From Acephala macrosclerotiorum (Eukaryota > Ascomycota > Leotiomycetes > Helotiales > Mollisiaceae): 64,000 nt of DNA. Of this stretch, positions 22,854 through 35,712 are shown in pieces. The notes under the pieces are model-generated. The model ran no database searches, was not told where the DNA came from, and saw nothing but the letters and a program-made list of their open reading frames with translations. The stretch covers positions 1-64,000 of the forward strand of contig MU119479.1 in assembly GCA_014904845.1 (NCBI GenBank), read 5' to 3'. How positions within the stretch are numbered: the stretch's first letter is position 1; the number at the start of each line of letters is the position of its first letter. A program made the translations under genes and the position numbers.

Positions 22854-25079
22854 ATGTTCAGGACTACCGCTTCTTCGAGGAGATTAGCATTGCTAAGATC
22901 CAATTCAGCTACTCCTCTTCGACTCTTCCACAAAAGTCCGGCTCGAAGAGTTCCCAAAGCCACTGAGATTCCCTTTAAAGTTCTGCGAGAGCTCGAAAAA
23001 CGGCAGAAAGAATTCGCAGACACAGTCACATCCAAAGTCCCAGAAAGGCTCAAGGCGCGCGGCATTGGTGCAGAAGATACAGTACTTCCAAAAAACGAAG
23101 CATCATCTGCAGTCGAGGAAGAAGGGACAACAGCGCCAAAGGTCCGGAAAAGGCGCGTAACACGCAAAATTGAAGATGAAGATGGAACAGCTTCTCAGAC
23201 TCCGAAACGCAGAGGCAGAGCCAGATCGGAAACTACTAAGGTCCCCAAACCCAGAGCCCCGTCCAAGGACCCGGTTGTCATTCCGGACCAAGAGAACACG
23301 ATAGTCCTTAGGTCGCCTCTCAGACCCGATAAAGCACTCAATGGAATAAATATTAGAGATCCTGAGAATGTTCTTGAGACCCTCAAGTGGGTGTTTGAGA
23401 CCCCTGGATATGTCCACAAAAAGCTGGGCGATACGAAGAGGATGAATGTCATCAGTGAGAGTCTTTGTGGCAAGTCTTTCTTTACCAGATGTTTTCGATA
23501 GTCGCTAACAGAAATAGATGACAGTATTGAACAATTAAAACCTTCACTCGAACAGTACAGAGGCTGTGACATTCTCGACATAAATCCAGGTACAGGCATC
23601 TGGTCGTCGAAGCTACACGACTATTTGAAGCCTCGATCACACATACTTATGGAACCCGATGACGCTGCATACCGACGACTCCTGCAGCCACTTCTTGACG
23701 AGCCCGAATCCACATATAAGTTATTACCGACATCTGGTATCATATGGTCACAACTAGAGAAGATTCTCTCCAAAAGGTTTCTTCCCCATCAAGAAGTCCT
23801 TCCCGATGGAGACCCTCGACTTGATCAGCCAAACACGTCCCTTTTAGTTGTTGCCAACCTAGGATACAACCCCAAAAAGCCCTACAAGGGGTTCTCTTCG
23901 CTCGCCCAGCTGGTCATATATCAGTTCTTAAGTGCTATCAAGGCGCATTCTCTATTTCACAGGTACGGATTGATACGAATGTTGATCTGGGTGAACGATG
24001 ACGAAAAGTTCAATGTTATTCCTCGCAATATCCTTTACCGAAAGAAGTCAGCTATCGAAATGGAGATCTCCTGCCCACGGATAGCCGAGATTGCTTCTTC
24101 TACCAGTCTGGGCACCGTAAAGGCGGGTAGGGATCCGGCTCTCGACATCGAAAGCCTGCGGCGAGTCATGAAAAGGATGGAAGAGAATGGTATAAAGACC
24201 CCCCCAGGTCGTGAGAGCTTTCTGATGGACCAATTAAGTACAGAGTCAACTGAGGCGGTGGATAGGTGGAAATGGGACCGTCCGGAATTCAAAGCCAAGA
24301 TGCAAGAACTAGGCGAAGGCTTGCACATCGATGAAGATGGCGTTGCCTGGGGAAACGATTACGAGAAAGCGTTGAAATACAGAGTGGTAGCTTCTCGGAG
24401 AAATCACCTGCACAGACTGATACAGGAGCTGCGCGCCCTCACCGGGGAGCATAATGCAATCGCGATGATGGAGAAGGACCTCGCCATAGCTACACCCGAG
24501 GATGCACAAGCAATCCGAGAAGACCTCGCAAGGCGTCAAGCGGGCTTCACCGAACGTTTCGAAAAGCTGACTACAAAAAATCAGCTAGAATTTTGGTCAT
24601 GGGCCGACAACACTCGATGCTTTCATGAGCAGCTTCTTGTTTGGGACCGTCGAGAAGCCGAACCATTGCGGGCACGCCCCGACGAATTCTTCCCCCATAA
24701 GGAAATGGCTTTGTTCGACCTGCAGCCATCACCCCAATGGCCTGTCCTGAAGGAAGATTTTCCGCAGAACGATGAGGTTCTCGAATACATCCTGGCACAA
24801 CTCATGCCCACACCCACCCAGTCTTGCAAAAAGGGTCTGAACTCTCTTTGGCCGGGTGCTCTGGAATGGTTGACTGAGAACTGTCCGTCTCTTACGGATC
24901 CTGCTAAAGGAGGTTGTAGAGATCTTGAGACGTTACCGGTGCGGCGATTGACTACTGAGATGTACCGCGAGATTCTTGAGGCATGGGCGAATTGGCCTTG
25001 GAAGCCATCGAGATGGGACATCATAGCAAAGATCGGTTCTGTCCACTTCGACCCGGACGCGAGGGAGGAGGATGAATGA
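22854..25079 (+). CDS. Mitochondrial transcription factor 1 / rRNA dimethylase-like (Mtf1/TFB)
   Basis: Exons 22854-23454 and 23518-25079 with a 63-bp intron (GTGAGA donor, GCTAAC branch), about 720 aa. The start gives an Arg/Ser-rich presequence (MFRTTASSRRLALLRSN...), suiting import into mitochondria. A basic, low-complexity region up to about residue 160 is followed by a Rossmann-type SAM motif (CDILDINPGTGIWSSKL, about 216-232) with an acidic motif II residue in HILMEPD. The long C-terminal part includes LLVVANLGYNP, the motif IV region, and an EMYREILEAWANWPW end. Such long fungal proteins are annotated as Mtf1/TFB-type factors related to KsgA/Dim1 methyltransferases; they assist mitochondrial RNA polymerase at promoters. 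The choice between transcription factor and methylase is not settled by sequence reading. Confidence 0.82.
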
Positions 25080-27983
25080 GCTTTAAAAGCTTAGAATTCA
25101 GCGTGAACTCTACAGATGAGATGAACTAGAATTATGGCCATGGATTGGCTGACGGCGTTGAGGAATCTTCAACGGTCTTCGAGCTTCCTCAGCTCATGTA
25201 CTTCTATGTATATTGTATATATAAGCTCCTCTTGAGAGGGTATCCAACTCCTAGGGCATTCATGTGCCACTCAACGCTGCGAGGCGATTGTTGTTCAGTA
25301 TTGTAAATTGACTCTTCAACTTTCTTCCCACTCATCATTTTCATTCAAAGATCTCCGGCATCAAGCACGGCTCTCCATAATTCATGATTATGAGCAGATG
25401 AATCGTTCGACCTTCAGCGTCTCTGTGGAGGCTTGCCTCGCAGCGATCGGATCTGAGAGGATGATCAGCAAGCCTCATCCAGTCATCCCCGAACACATGC
25501 TTTCGAGCTCGCAGAAGAACCTCCGTTTGAAGAACGTCACCTTATCTTCTACTTCTTTCGGTAGAGTTGTGCAAGCTAAGCTTATGTAATGGGAAAGAAG
25601 GATAGTGCAGCCATTTCTTTCTACTTTCGCCACATCCCAATTCGTCCAAATTCTTCAACCACCTACTGGGAAGTCGGTACCAGTTGCATCCACCATACTC
25701 AAAATCAATTCATAGACACATCGCTATCTGATTGGTGCTTTTCAGAGGTGTAAGAAAGGCGATCACGGTGGTAAGAGGCTAGTCAAGTGGTGAGGTATGC
25801 TGACCTCGAAGACCTCCACTTGCCCTTCAAAAATTCGTGCTAGACCCTTTTGTAGGTCAGGATTTCTTCTCAATTTTCTAGAATAGTTCTGGCCTTTGGA
25901 TTACAGTCGAAAATGAGATAAGCATCACCGAGACGAACTAAGATCTACTTTACTAGTTGTCATTCAAAATCTCGGGCATTTTTCGTCCAGCAATTGTTGT
26001 CACACAGCGGGTATAAAGGATCGCTTTCCCAGTGGGTGAGATTGCCACCTACAGCTAATCAGAACAACGTGGTTATGCATGGTCTAGGATTTGTTCTCCA
26101 CAAAAGAAGTCGACCAAAGCACTTGCATTACATACGGCCCGCATCTGTTCCGAAGCTATTCAGTCATCTCCGAGGACATGTGCCAATCAGATTACCCCCT
26201 AAGTCTGAAATCAGATGAACGACAGCACGGGGGCAGCTTTTAGCAGGCTCAAAAAAGACAACTGCGGCTGCATTCAGGAGTCCAAGTGGTGCAGTAATGC
26301 CAAAGTGGACCACGCGGGGTCCGGCAGTGACATACTTGTGCATTTCAATATTTGCCGTGGTCAGGAACCTAGGCGCTGGGAATCACACCCCCAGCTACCC
26401 AGTACGAGAGCAATCTAATCCTAGGAGCAATCACGTCCGGACAACGTCGTCGGAATCTTATATGGCCGATCACCCCACGCTATTTTGTTCTGTCCTGATG
26501 CTTCAATGCTGACGTTGACTCTTTACTCTGCCCCCCTTTAGTACATCATCACTTGATACATCTATTCTTGTAAGCCGTGTCAAAACTTTGCAACATCTAA
26601 ACACCAAGCCAGATTGTTGGTGAAGGCATAAGCAGTGTTTCATTGTAGCGGCCGTCGAGTTCGAAGGATAGCAAGAAGATCGAAAGGTGTTGTTGCACAG
26701 AGGAGAGCCACTATCCCTGTAGGGGAACAGTTGAATTTACCCGCCTTTATCTCCGTTTATCACTTTTTTACCCCCGAAGCGAAACAGTTCCCTGGGATGG
26801 CAGTCTTTAAGTCGACGTCAACATAAGTGGGATTGAGGTTTTTGGTGTTGTGACCGCATTTGTGGCGACGATGTGCCTGGTAGACATTGACAACGCCTTC
26901 ACTCAGCTGCCGAAGTCGCTGGAGGGGCATTAAGGCACAGCTAGTTCAACCAGCTTCTCAAGTGATAATGTGATTCGAATCATCTCAAATTGGTCCGGGA
27001 ATTGTTCCCGAGAGCGAATAAACCGATAGTAGCACAAGTCTTACATTTCTCACAATCCCACAACCGTGATCGGGCGACTGCTCTGCGAGGTTGTCTCCCT
27101 TTTGACCCTTTTGTCTTGTCAATGACTTTACTCTATTCGATACGGGGCCTGAAAATTGTCTATTCAAGCTTTGTGGCGCTCAGGGGGGCATCCGCCTCTT
27201 ATCCGCCGTCCAATCATGTTCGGTCATCGGCCGATACTATCTTTCCAAGCACGATGCAGATCAATATAGCGTCAATCTATTCTTATATCCCGTTCCAAAA
27301 GCCCTTTTCGTCCCATGATCGCCGTCCCCACTCTCTCGCACGGCTTGTCGATCTCCAGCAGGCCTACAAGCTCTCGCACGGGCCAAGTGGTCCGAGTTGG
27401 GCCCATCCCTGCTAATTGCCATTTCGAGCAGTCTGCTCGTGGGAGCGCGCTCCTACGGGTGGTTTCATAGGATCATCATCCGTAATGAAGTGGAGATGGA
27501 GCTACATCCCATGAAGCTAGCTACTGCATCGAACTTGAAGTTCACAGTTCGGTCCCTCATTTTATGTTGTTTTGCATGCTGCTGCTTCTTTGCCTGCAAG
27601 GCTTTTGCTAGCTTGTATCCCTAATTCCCGCTGCCCGTGCCTATTGTGTATCTCGTAATTCTCAAAGGATGGGAGACGGCTTCGCGGGGCGGCGCAAGAT
27701 GGTCAGGAGGGACTCTCATGAAGCAAAAGATGTTATCTCCGTCCTTGCTTCACAACTGAAGAGGGTGTGAAGCTTCCCTATGAAAGCATGCTCCAGACTT
27801 TTATGCCAAAAAAAAAATTGAGAGCACAGACAGTTAAAGAAGCATTCTGGTTGGGCACTCTTATTTGCGACTGGGTTTGCCAAGGAACGGGCGCCGGGAG
27901 TGCTGAGGCTCAGGTGAGCCGCAGCAAATCCATTTTTATTTCCACGAAGGCCTTTCTCTCACTCGAGCTTCCCTTTATTCTTA
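25080..27983. other. Gene-poor stretch of about 2.9 kb
   Basis: Downstream of the Mtf1-like gene. It contains only short frames with no recognised motif (longest about 140 codons at 26990-27415). Composition is ordinary, unlike the RIP blocks. No repeat recognised apart from the MITE that follows. Confidence 0.5.
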
Positions 27984-28179
27984 CGGAGGTACAGCCCATA
28001 AGTATTAGACCACGCTAACTTCACTGTGCGCACGGCGTCTTACCCTTAACCTAATAAGGTAAGACACCACCTACAGGAAGGACTGATAGAGATAAAATCC
28101 CACCCCATTAAGCAAAGGGTAAGACGCCGTGGCGCTCACTAAAGTTAGCGTGGTCTAATACCTATGGTCTGTACCTCCG
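27984..28179. mobile_element. MITE, 196 bp, TA-flanked, long terminal inverted repeats
   Basis: The left end begins CGGAGGTACAG, and the right end is its reverse complement. The inverted arms continue with high similarity for about 64 bp, sharing tattagaccacgctaactt and cggcgtcttaccctt. A TA lies on both sides (27982-27983 and 28180-28181), as expected for Tc1/mariner-superfamily target duplication. It has no coding capacity. A second element with the same 11-bp ends and TA flanks is at 62486-62732. Confidence 0.9.
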
Positions 28180-28838
28180 TATGCTTACTTGCCTGCTTGC
28201 CTACCCGCTTGCACTCGTAATACTTGCGTACAAGGCCTTGCTAAAAATAAACTTTTGATTTTAAAATAATTCTTTTTATTCTTGTTTTTTTAATATTAAT
28301 ATGAAAAAAAATAAAATTAGACTTAAAAAAAGCACGTTTAGCAACTGTTTTTCAAGCGGCCCGAAGCATTCCGAAAAACAAGGGCCCTTACAAGCGCTTA
28401 GAATTTCCTCAAGTAGTATAGACCCCTTGTTTTCAATCTTTACAAGAGCGTACGAAGGTTCATTTACCCTCATTCACATAGCTTCAAAACCCTTGTGATG
28501 CGCTACTAGGCTTAAAGTGGATGTTTTTAAGCTCTGTGGTTGGTTTTTCAAAAATTTACATGAAAAGTCCAGAGCGTTGCTTTCGTGGGCTTACTGATGG
28601 ATTTCACTCATCGTATTGATGATTCTGCACGAGGTCCGAGAGAAAGCGAGCTCTCCTTCAAAATCCTCTTCAGTTCCCGTATAAAGTATTAGACCTCCTC
28701 TTCATTCTCCTTATCATCTCACAATTCTGCTCTATCTTGTCTTCAATTTGTTAGATATCTTCTTAGATAAAGTTTTTTTTGCACTCGTTCTCTTTTGCCG
28801 TCGTCTCAAGGTTGCTTACCATATCAGCTCTTCCAAAT
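28180..28838. other. Upstream region of the multicopper oxidase gene
   Basis: An AT-rich stretch at about 28240-28330, then mixed sequence up to the start codon. A lone GATAA occurs near 28766. No gene recognised. Confidence 0.5.
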
Positions 28839-30778
28839 ATGAAAGCATTCTATGCGTTACCGTTCCTATCTGGTAGCCTTGCCGCTACAGTCACCTATAA
28901 CTGGAATTTGGAGTGGGTGGAGGCTGCCCCTGATGGCTTCAGGCGTCCAGTAATCGGTAAGTTGATCTTTGCTCATATGTGCTAAGAATACTAACACTTT
29001 GGCTTCAGGTATCAATGGCAAGTGGCCATGTCCAACCCTCGAAGCAAACTTGGGCGATACTATTATTGTGAATGTCTATAACGGGCTTGTGAATGAGACA
29101 GCTGGCATACATTTCCATGGTCAAGCTCAAACGGGAAGCGGCACGATGGATGGCCCATCGGGCGTGAACCAATGTAGCATTCCTCCTGGAGCTTCGTTCA
29201 CGTATAACTTCATGGTGTGTTCTGTTCTCGATGTAGAATTTCGGGATATGTTCTGACTTCTCTAGGCCAATCCTGCAGGGAGCTTCTGGTATCACAGCCA
29301 CAACAAAGGGCAGTATCCAGATGGCCTTCGTGGTCCTATGATCATTCATGATCCCGCCGACTCGGCGCTTGCGTCGTACAGCCAGGACTTGACAGTCACG
29401 CTTTCAGAGTATGCTCATTCCCTCTCCTTGCGGATAGCAATCTTACAAGCTATAGTTGGTACTGGAATCAAATGCCGGAGTTACTACCCCTCTACCTCGA
29501 TCCAAACAACGCAGAGGGTGTTGAACCAGCGCCAAACTCAACTCTAGTCAATGACGCTTCAAACATCACGCTCGCCATCACTCCAGGCAAAACTTATAGG
29601 CTGCGGGTCATCGCCATGGGCAACTTCGTGGCCCATAATTTCGCAATAGATGGCCATCAAATGACCATCATCGCCGTCGATTCCGTCCAAGTCCACCCAA
29701 CAAATGCCAGCAGTATCTATGTCGCCGTCGGCCAGCGGTATGATGTGCTCTTTACCGCGAAGCCCACTGCTAGTAAGAACTACTTCTTTATATCTAGTAT
29801 TGACACTACGATGATCGGTGGGAACTACTCCATCACCTACCCTAATGTTTATGGATATCTCGTCTACGATCCCAGCCTTCCTCTACCAGCTGTTTCCGTG
29901 CCCAGCTTCAACCCGATTGATGACTTCGGGCTTGTGCCTCTCGACAATCAGCCCATACTCAGCGATGTAGATCGACAAATTGTCATTAATATGAATTTTG
30001 AGAACGATGCTTTATACAACATCAACAGGTTTGTAGTTCCCAACCAGGCGGAAAACAAGATGCTGATTCGCACTAGGGCTATTATCAACGGCCAAACATA
30101 TGTTTCCCAGCTCGTGCCAACTTTGTACACAGCACTCTCGGCTCCAGCATCAGATGTCATGAACCCCCTCATCTACGGCAATGGTTCGAATCCTTTCGTC
30201 GTTTCTTATGGCCAAGTGTGAGTTCAGCGACCCCAATTCCGATTGTATCAGAGTTAATTTGCATACAGTGTCGAGATCGTCATCAACAACTTCGATACCG
30301 GCAGCCACCCGTGGCACATGCACGGCCACCAATTCCAAGTCGTCTACCGCGGCGCCAGCGACACCCCAATGTGGGACGGCACCCAACCCACCCCTCACAT
30401 CCCCGTCCGTCGAGACGTAATCATGGTCAACACGAATGCTTCCGCTGTTTGGCGCTTCACAGCTAACAATCCAGGTGTCTATCTCATACACTGTCATATT
30501 GAATGGCATGTTGAAGCTGGCTTGACGGCTACGTTGATTGAGGCTCCGGATCATCTGCAGGGATCTTTGACTATTCCTGCGGGGCACCTGAATGTTTGCA
30601 AATTGGATAAGCAGGCGACGGTTGGGAATGCGGCGGGGAATTCGAGGGATTGGTTGAATTTGACGGGTGCTCCGCTTGTTGCTCCGGAGTTTGACTATGG
30701 GTATGTACTATTCTGTTGTAACTTTCCGTGTCGAGGCTAATACATTAAAAACGCAGTTCCTTGGTATCTCCACCATAA
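28839..30778 (+). CDS. Fet3-like secreted multicopper oxidase (ferroxidase/laccase-like)
   Basis: Six exons as read: 28839-28956, 29009-29214, 29266-29408, 29456-30217, 30269-30700 and 30757-30778, about 560 aa. Signal peptide [16 protein letters not shown]. All four copper motifs are intact: IHFHG (73-77), FWYHSH (115-120), HPWHMHGH (423-430) and [12 protein letters not shown] (484-495, Leu axial to T1 copper). The pattern fits the Fet3 branch ([45 protein letters not shown]). An EGVEP segment resembles the yeast Fet3 region with an iron-oxidation glutamate. Yeast Fet3 has a C-terminal membrane anchor; here the protein ends soon after with SLVSPP and no transmembrane helix, so it may be secreted. 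No Ftr1 permease is adjacent. Laccase-type substrates cannot be excluded. Confidence 0.88.
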
Positions 30779-31231
30779 ATCAACAACGATTCAACAGCGG
30801 ATGCGCGTGGATGCTATGGGTATCATCCGTGGCCTTAAAAACAGGAGTTAATAGTTCCATTGCTCAACGGAAAGGCGCTGGTGGCTCCAACTCAACTTTC
30901 ATTGTGGGTTTGAATGTAACTCGATTTCGGATATTCGATCTGGTCGAGGTGATTTCTATTGTCTACTTGTTTTTCCACGTAAGAACAACTTAGCGACTGT
31001 CGGTTAGGGTTCTTGGAAGCGATGCCGAAGTCTTCGAACTTCTTAATTATTAATGCATTAATTTCATGCACGAGAACTTCTGCAGACGAGGCGCAAGAAT
31101 CCTCTCTATGATTGGCTACCGTGCTTGGTGGCGTATTTCTTTTGAAAGAGGTTGAAACGTGGCTCACCGCTTCATGCAAGTCTCGATTCAGGCAGCACAA
31201 CCTAAGTTTCCTAGTCCTGCGCCCACATAGA
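30779..31231. other. Intergenic
   Basis: 3' region of the oxidase gene and upstream flank of a HET remnant. Nothing recognised. Confidence 0.45.
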
Positions 31232-31663
31232 AATGTATCGACGGTTCAACGTCTTCATCGAGTTTAACTACACGTCGCTGGGCTTCGCTCGCGTGCATCA
31301 CGATGGAGAGCTGTCCGAGATCGTCCGAATTGTGACACGACAGCCTGGCCCGTGGGACTCTCCCATCTGCTGCGACCTGTCACAGTCCTTCCTGGTCGAT
31401 TTGGCGTGCCGCTGCCATATTCTCACTCGCGAGCGGTTCTCTACGATGCTCTCTCTTATGAGTGGGGTTCTCCAGAGGACGAGAAAGCGATACTGCTTTC
31501 AGGCCAAACTCTTCAAGATCCGGAGAAATCTGTTCAAAGCTTTGCAATATTTGAGATCTTCTGTGTTACAATGAGGCTATGGTTTGACGCTATTTGCTTA
31601 TATCTTGATCGACACCAAAACGAAATACCACGGAAACTTGAGGCTTGGACCTCTGTTTTCTGA
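31232..31663 (+). pseudogene. HET-domain remnant
   Basis: Pieces of a heterokaryon-incompatibility (HET) domain are spread over three frames. GELSEIVRIVTRQPGPWDSPICCDL is at about 31300-31375, VLYDALSYEWGSPEDEKAILLSG at about 31435-31505 (the YDALSYEWG core motif), RRNLFKALQYLRSS near 31520-31570, and LWFDAIC near 31580. Frame changes and a stop interrupt them, and the rest of the domain is missing. HET proteins trigger cell death on non-self fusion; this copy cannot. Confidence 0.8.
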
Positions 31664-32183
31664 GAGGTTTCTTTTTGCGTTAGTCGAATCTATATGTATT
31701 TTTCCCTGTTTCCAAAATTGAAAATATATTAATAAGATCCTATACTTATATGTCTTCTCTTGTCGAGCACTAGCGGGGTGTCGAAAACTAAGTAAATTCG
31801 AGCTAGATCACGTGATATATTCATAGAAGCTATGCGAAACCGAAGGCTGTCGCCCATGTGTATTTCTGCTCTCTTGCTCCCCGGCAGCCCGATTACTTCT
31901 CTCCAGGACTACGTCATTCCTAGAAGCATAAATATTACAAAGCGGACAAGCAGGCAGAAAAGTGCGATCGGACCGATGTCCGTATCCGTCTGGAAAAAAG
32001 CACGTCAACATCAGCTTAACGCCGCGATTCCCAATGCGTCGAGTTGAACGCGACACAGCCTGATGTCGCAATTCATGCCCCACCAGCCATTCATATTTAT
32101 AAGTTGGCCCAAGCGCACTGCAGCGGCAGCGTTTGATGAGACACTTTGGATTCATCATTTGTTCTCCAGAATTGAGCCTTACC
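31664..32183. other. Intergenic / promoter of the membrane protein gene
   Basis: No gene recognised. It probably includes the promoter and 5' UTR of the downstream gene. Confidence 0.45.
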
Positions 32184-34477
32184 ATGGCAAGTCTGTTGGC
32201 GACACCCGTTTCCGCTTGGGTAGACGCTTGTGCTACGAACATCATCAATAGCAATGTTACCACAGGTCTTGTTAACCAGTATGGACAACCAATGTCAGAG
32301 TTCACTAATTACACTTGGGGCATCGACCAGCCTACTTGCTACCAATATTGCGGGAAAGATAAAATTTATCAGGTAAACTTCCTGTCTTTACTCTTCTGCG
32401 ACCAACTCCTGTAAGAAATTCCGGAGCTGCAGCACGGTGGAGCACACTTGGACTGAGATCTTGGACCATCTAACATTATTAAACAGGTTTTCGACTTCAA
32501 TAATTTCGCTACCGATTTCACGAGCTGGCTTCTCCCTTGGCTATCTTTGACCGCACAACTGCCCTTCCAAGCTAGGAGTCCCAAGGGGAACCTGACGAGT
32601 CTCTATATGGCTGTAGGAAGCCCAGCCTTGATCACATACTCGTTAACGATCACAATTCTCAACCGCAACTGGGTTCGGCGAAAATTCGAAACGCTTCGGG
32701 AGGAGCTTGGCTACCTGAGGGATAAAGACCTCCGTCGGAAAATTGGCGAGCGGCTCCAAGCTGCACAATATCTTCTCCAAGAATCTCAGCAGGTACCTAT
32801 GCGAACTTCCCAGGTGGACGGATGGCTCAGTAGTCTCATCGCCTTAGAAGAGAATGAGGCATGGTGGGAGAGAGTCAAGAAAGGTCTACAGAACAGTAGG
32901 CGAGGCTACACCTTCTCTCTAGTTGCTCAGATTGGCATGGCACTTATCGCGTATACATTCACAATCACAATCACCTTGAGTTCCTCTCCTTTAGGCATAT
33001 CTGAAGGATCAAATATCGAACTCACTGCCGGTGGTGGCCTCTGGATCTGGATGATTCCTGTTATCTGGGGCTGGATTATGTGTGGTACTCAAGATCGCCC
33101 TCAATCTATCACCGAGGCTCTCAATGATGAGACTAATCCCGCTTTCCGTATTAATGAGAGTGGCGAAGTTAAGGTGAGCGGGGTGCAACATGGCATATGT
33201 TCTCGCTCCGGCCTTATTCCTCGGCCACGTTTACTTGAACTACAGACTGTTTTAAGATCCACATCTACCACTCCAGCAGAGACTGGAAGCGGCACAGTTA
33301 GAAAGAGCGAAGTGCACAGTGGATTGAACGGGGATGGAGGGGAAGAAATTGTTGGCGTGGCACTTGATGAAAGCAGTATAAACGAGAGGCCTAGCGCCAG
33401 TGACGATAAAAAGCATGCCAGTGATAGTATGGTCACGCCGATAACTCTGGAACGGCCCCTCGGAGACTTTCCAAAAGAAGAGTACGAAATGTTAAAGGCC
33501 CCATCTTGGCTTGGGTTCAGTATTGAGGGCGATGAAGCTGTTGAGGGTCCAATATTCAACTATGCGAGATTGTTCGCCTTTCGGGAATTCTCTTCGACCA
33601 TTACGAAGGCTTTCCAGGCACACATTTCAAGCCTGGTGGCAGGCAAGAACCAGAAGGGAAATATCTTTGAAGTCGCCGAATCGTGTAGCTTGGATAAAAG
33701 GCTTCTCCAAGCCTATACTCCGTGGCGGAAAACTGATCCCACAGTTTGGCACCACATTTTGATAGCTGCCGGCGCGGCAATATTTGTTCAGTGGGGAACG
33801 GTAGGTGAAATCGATCTCTTTCTTGTACGCGAAGCTGATGGTGAAAATAGACAGGACCGGCGATTATGATGGCGTATCTGACGCCTACGGTTGGTTTGGG
33901 ATGTCGATCTGGGGGTTATCTGTTATACGGTGTTGGTGCGACCATTTCCTGGGTGCTCATCACCTGGTCATTTCTGTTATCCCATGCAGTAAATCTGAGG
34001 TATCAGGACATTTACACGGGTCGACGTGAATCTGTTTACAGGAAAGAGAACAACGACCCCGAAGAACCCCCTGAATCCCAAGAGATGCTGCTGAGGGACC
34101 GATCTGACCAAAATTCCGAACCCATCATCAAGCTTTCTAAATATCGACGTACGCGATGGCACTCTACATTGGTGATCTTGACTGTAACAACAAGAGCTGC
34201 GGGCAAATGTATTGCAGCTGCGAATGCTTGTTGGATTGTCATATCCGCAATCTTTGAGTACACAGGCGTTTACTCGCAATGCTGGTGCGACACAAATGCC
34301 GACATAATGGGCAATCGTGGCTGGGTAGTGCTCTTTGCAACGGATGAATCGTTTCAAGCAGTAGCAAAAAGTTACTGGGTCGGCGGTGTGATCTTTTCTT
34401 TTGGAGTGTGCTTTTTCGCCTGGGTTGGATTTATTCTTGGTTGTAAGAGAAGTGATGTTGATGAACATGATGACTGA
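32184..34477 (+). CDS. Large multi-pass membrane protein of unknown function
   Basis: Exons as read: 32184-32372, 32487-33800 and 33851-34477, about 709 aa. An in-frame ATG 48 bp upstream (32136) is an alternative start; the chosen one has ACC before ATGG. The short N-terminus looks like a signal sequence before a Cys-containing loop (QPTCYQYCG). Hydrophobic segments include SPALITYSLTITIL, FSLVAQIGMALIAYTFTITI, GLWIWMIPVIWGWIM, a pair around ILIAAGAAIFVQWGT and VGATISWVLITWSFLL, and a final pair around ANACWIVISAIFEYTGV and GVIFSFGVCFFAWVGFILG. A long cytosol-like Ser/Glu-rich loop (about residues 290-390) separates the halves. It resembles uncharacterised membrane proteins common in filamentous ascomycetes, by impression only. 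No transporter signature recognised. Confidence 0.75.
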
Positions 34478-35712
34478 ATTGAATTATTCGATAATATTGT
34501 ACAGAGGAATAGAACACTATTTAACGATATGTCTGCCAGACAAGAGGAAATTTTCTGCTTAGAATGAAAATATTCGGTCACTAGGGCACTGGCGCCCCTG
34601 TTGTAGCAGTACAGCAGTATGCTTGGATTAAATAAAAATAGAATAAAACAGAGTGAGACTACCTTAGCTTATCTCATTAACTGGAAAGACCGAAGTAGGT
34701 GGGTTAATAATAGCAAATGTAACACGTAATATCCCCTCAACTAATAAGGTAGCTAGTTAAAAAGGTGCCATTTCGCAGACTGCCGCTAGCAAAGAATCTT
34801 TTAGTCGTATTTATTTAGAGAGTTTATTAGGGTACTGGGAGGCAGCTAAGCAGGGTGGTTGCGGTTTGCGACGTGCAATCATGTCAGCCCAGGTGGCCTG
34901 CGCACCATGGGTAATACAGCATCGTAATTTGTACTTCATAAGTGTCTCAAGGCGATACAAGTTGATTCCAGCTTCTTTTCTAATATAATTAGTCGGTCTA
35001 TAAGAAAAGATTTAACACGTGATTTAACCAAGAGTAATTACAATTAATACGCCAGCTTTTCAAAGGCCGAATTGTGGTTTTATTACGCTGACGCGTGTAA
35101 AATACTAACGTGAAAGAACCAAATAGAGTTGACTTGGCTTTTTAATACTAGGCGCATCCAGTTACTCGTTATTTGACTTCCAGCGGCCGTATACGAACAA
35201 GGCGAATATACGCTTAAAATATCAAATTTATTATATTTTAAAACATTAATAAAATAAAAACTATCACTTGAAATAATTTGAAATTTAAAATATAATATTA
35301 TTAAGTATTAAAATAAATTTTAAATAATTTAATAATATTAATTATTATTATTTAATTTCAAATTATTATATTATAATATTAAAATTTTATAATATAAAAT
35401 TTTTTATTATTAAATTAATTATATAATTTTAAATAAATATTATAAAATGTTAATATTAATTCGATATTAAAACCAAACTTATTATAATATTATTTTCTGT
35501 ATTATTTCGCCGCAAATTTGTAAGTTTCTCCTTTAGTCCAATGTACAAAATACTAACTCTAATCAAGTAATTGCTGAAATACTTCCACTTCTACTCTCTC
35601 ATTAAAAGTCCCCGACGCGACCAATATTATAGGAGCGAACAAAAAGCTCGTTCCGCACCTACCCATCCTTAGCTCACCTAGAGTTGCTGCCCTGTCCACA
35701 ATCGTGTTAGGA
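34478..35712. other. Intergenic with an AT-rich RIP-like patch
   Basis: The left part has ordinary composition. About 35215-35480 is nearly pure A/T with a few cytosines, mainly CpG, like the block at 1-4716, and is probably a RIP-degraded transposon fragment. No gene recognised. Confidence 0.6.

Noticed and set aside
26990..27415. 141-codon plus-strand frame
   Set aside because: No recognised motif and ordinary chance composition in a gene-poor stretch.
28766..28770. GATAA as a possible iron-regulator (GATA factor) site before the Fet3-like gene
   Set aside because: A single 5-bp match is expected by chance; no flanking consensus.
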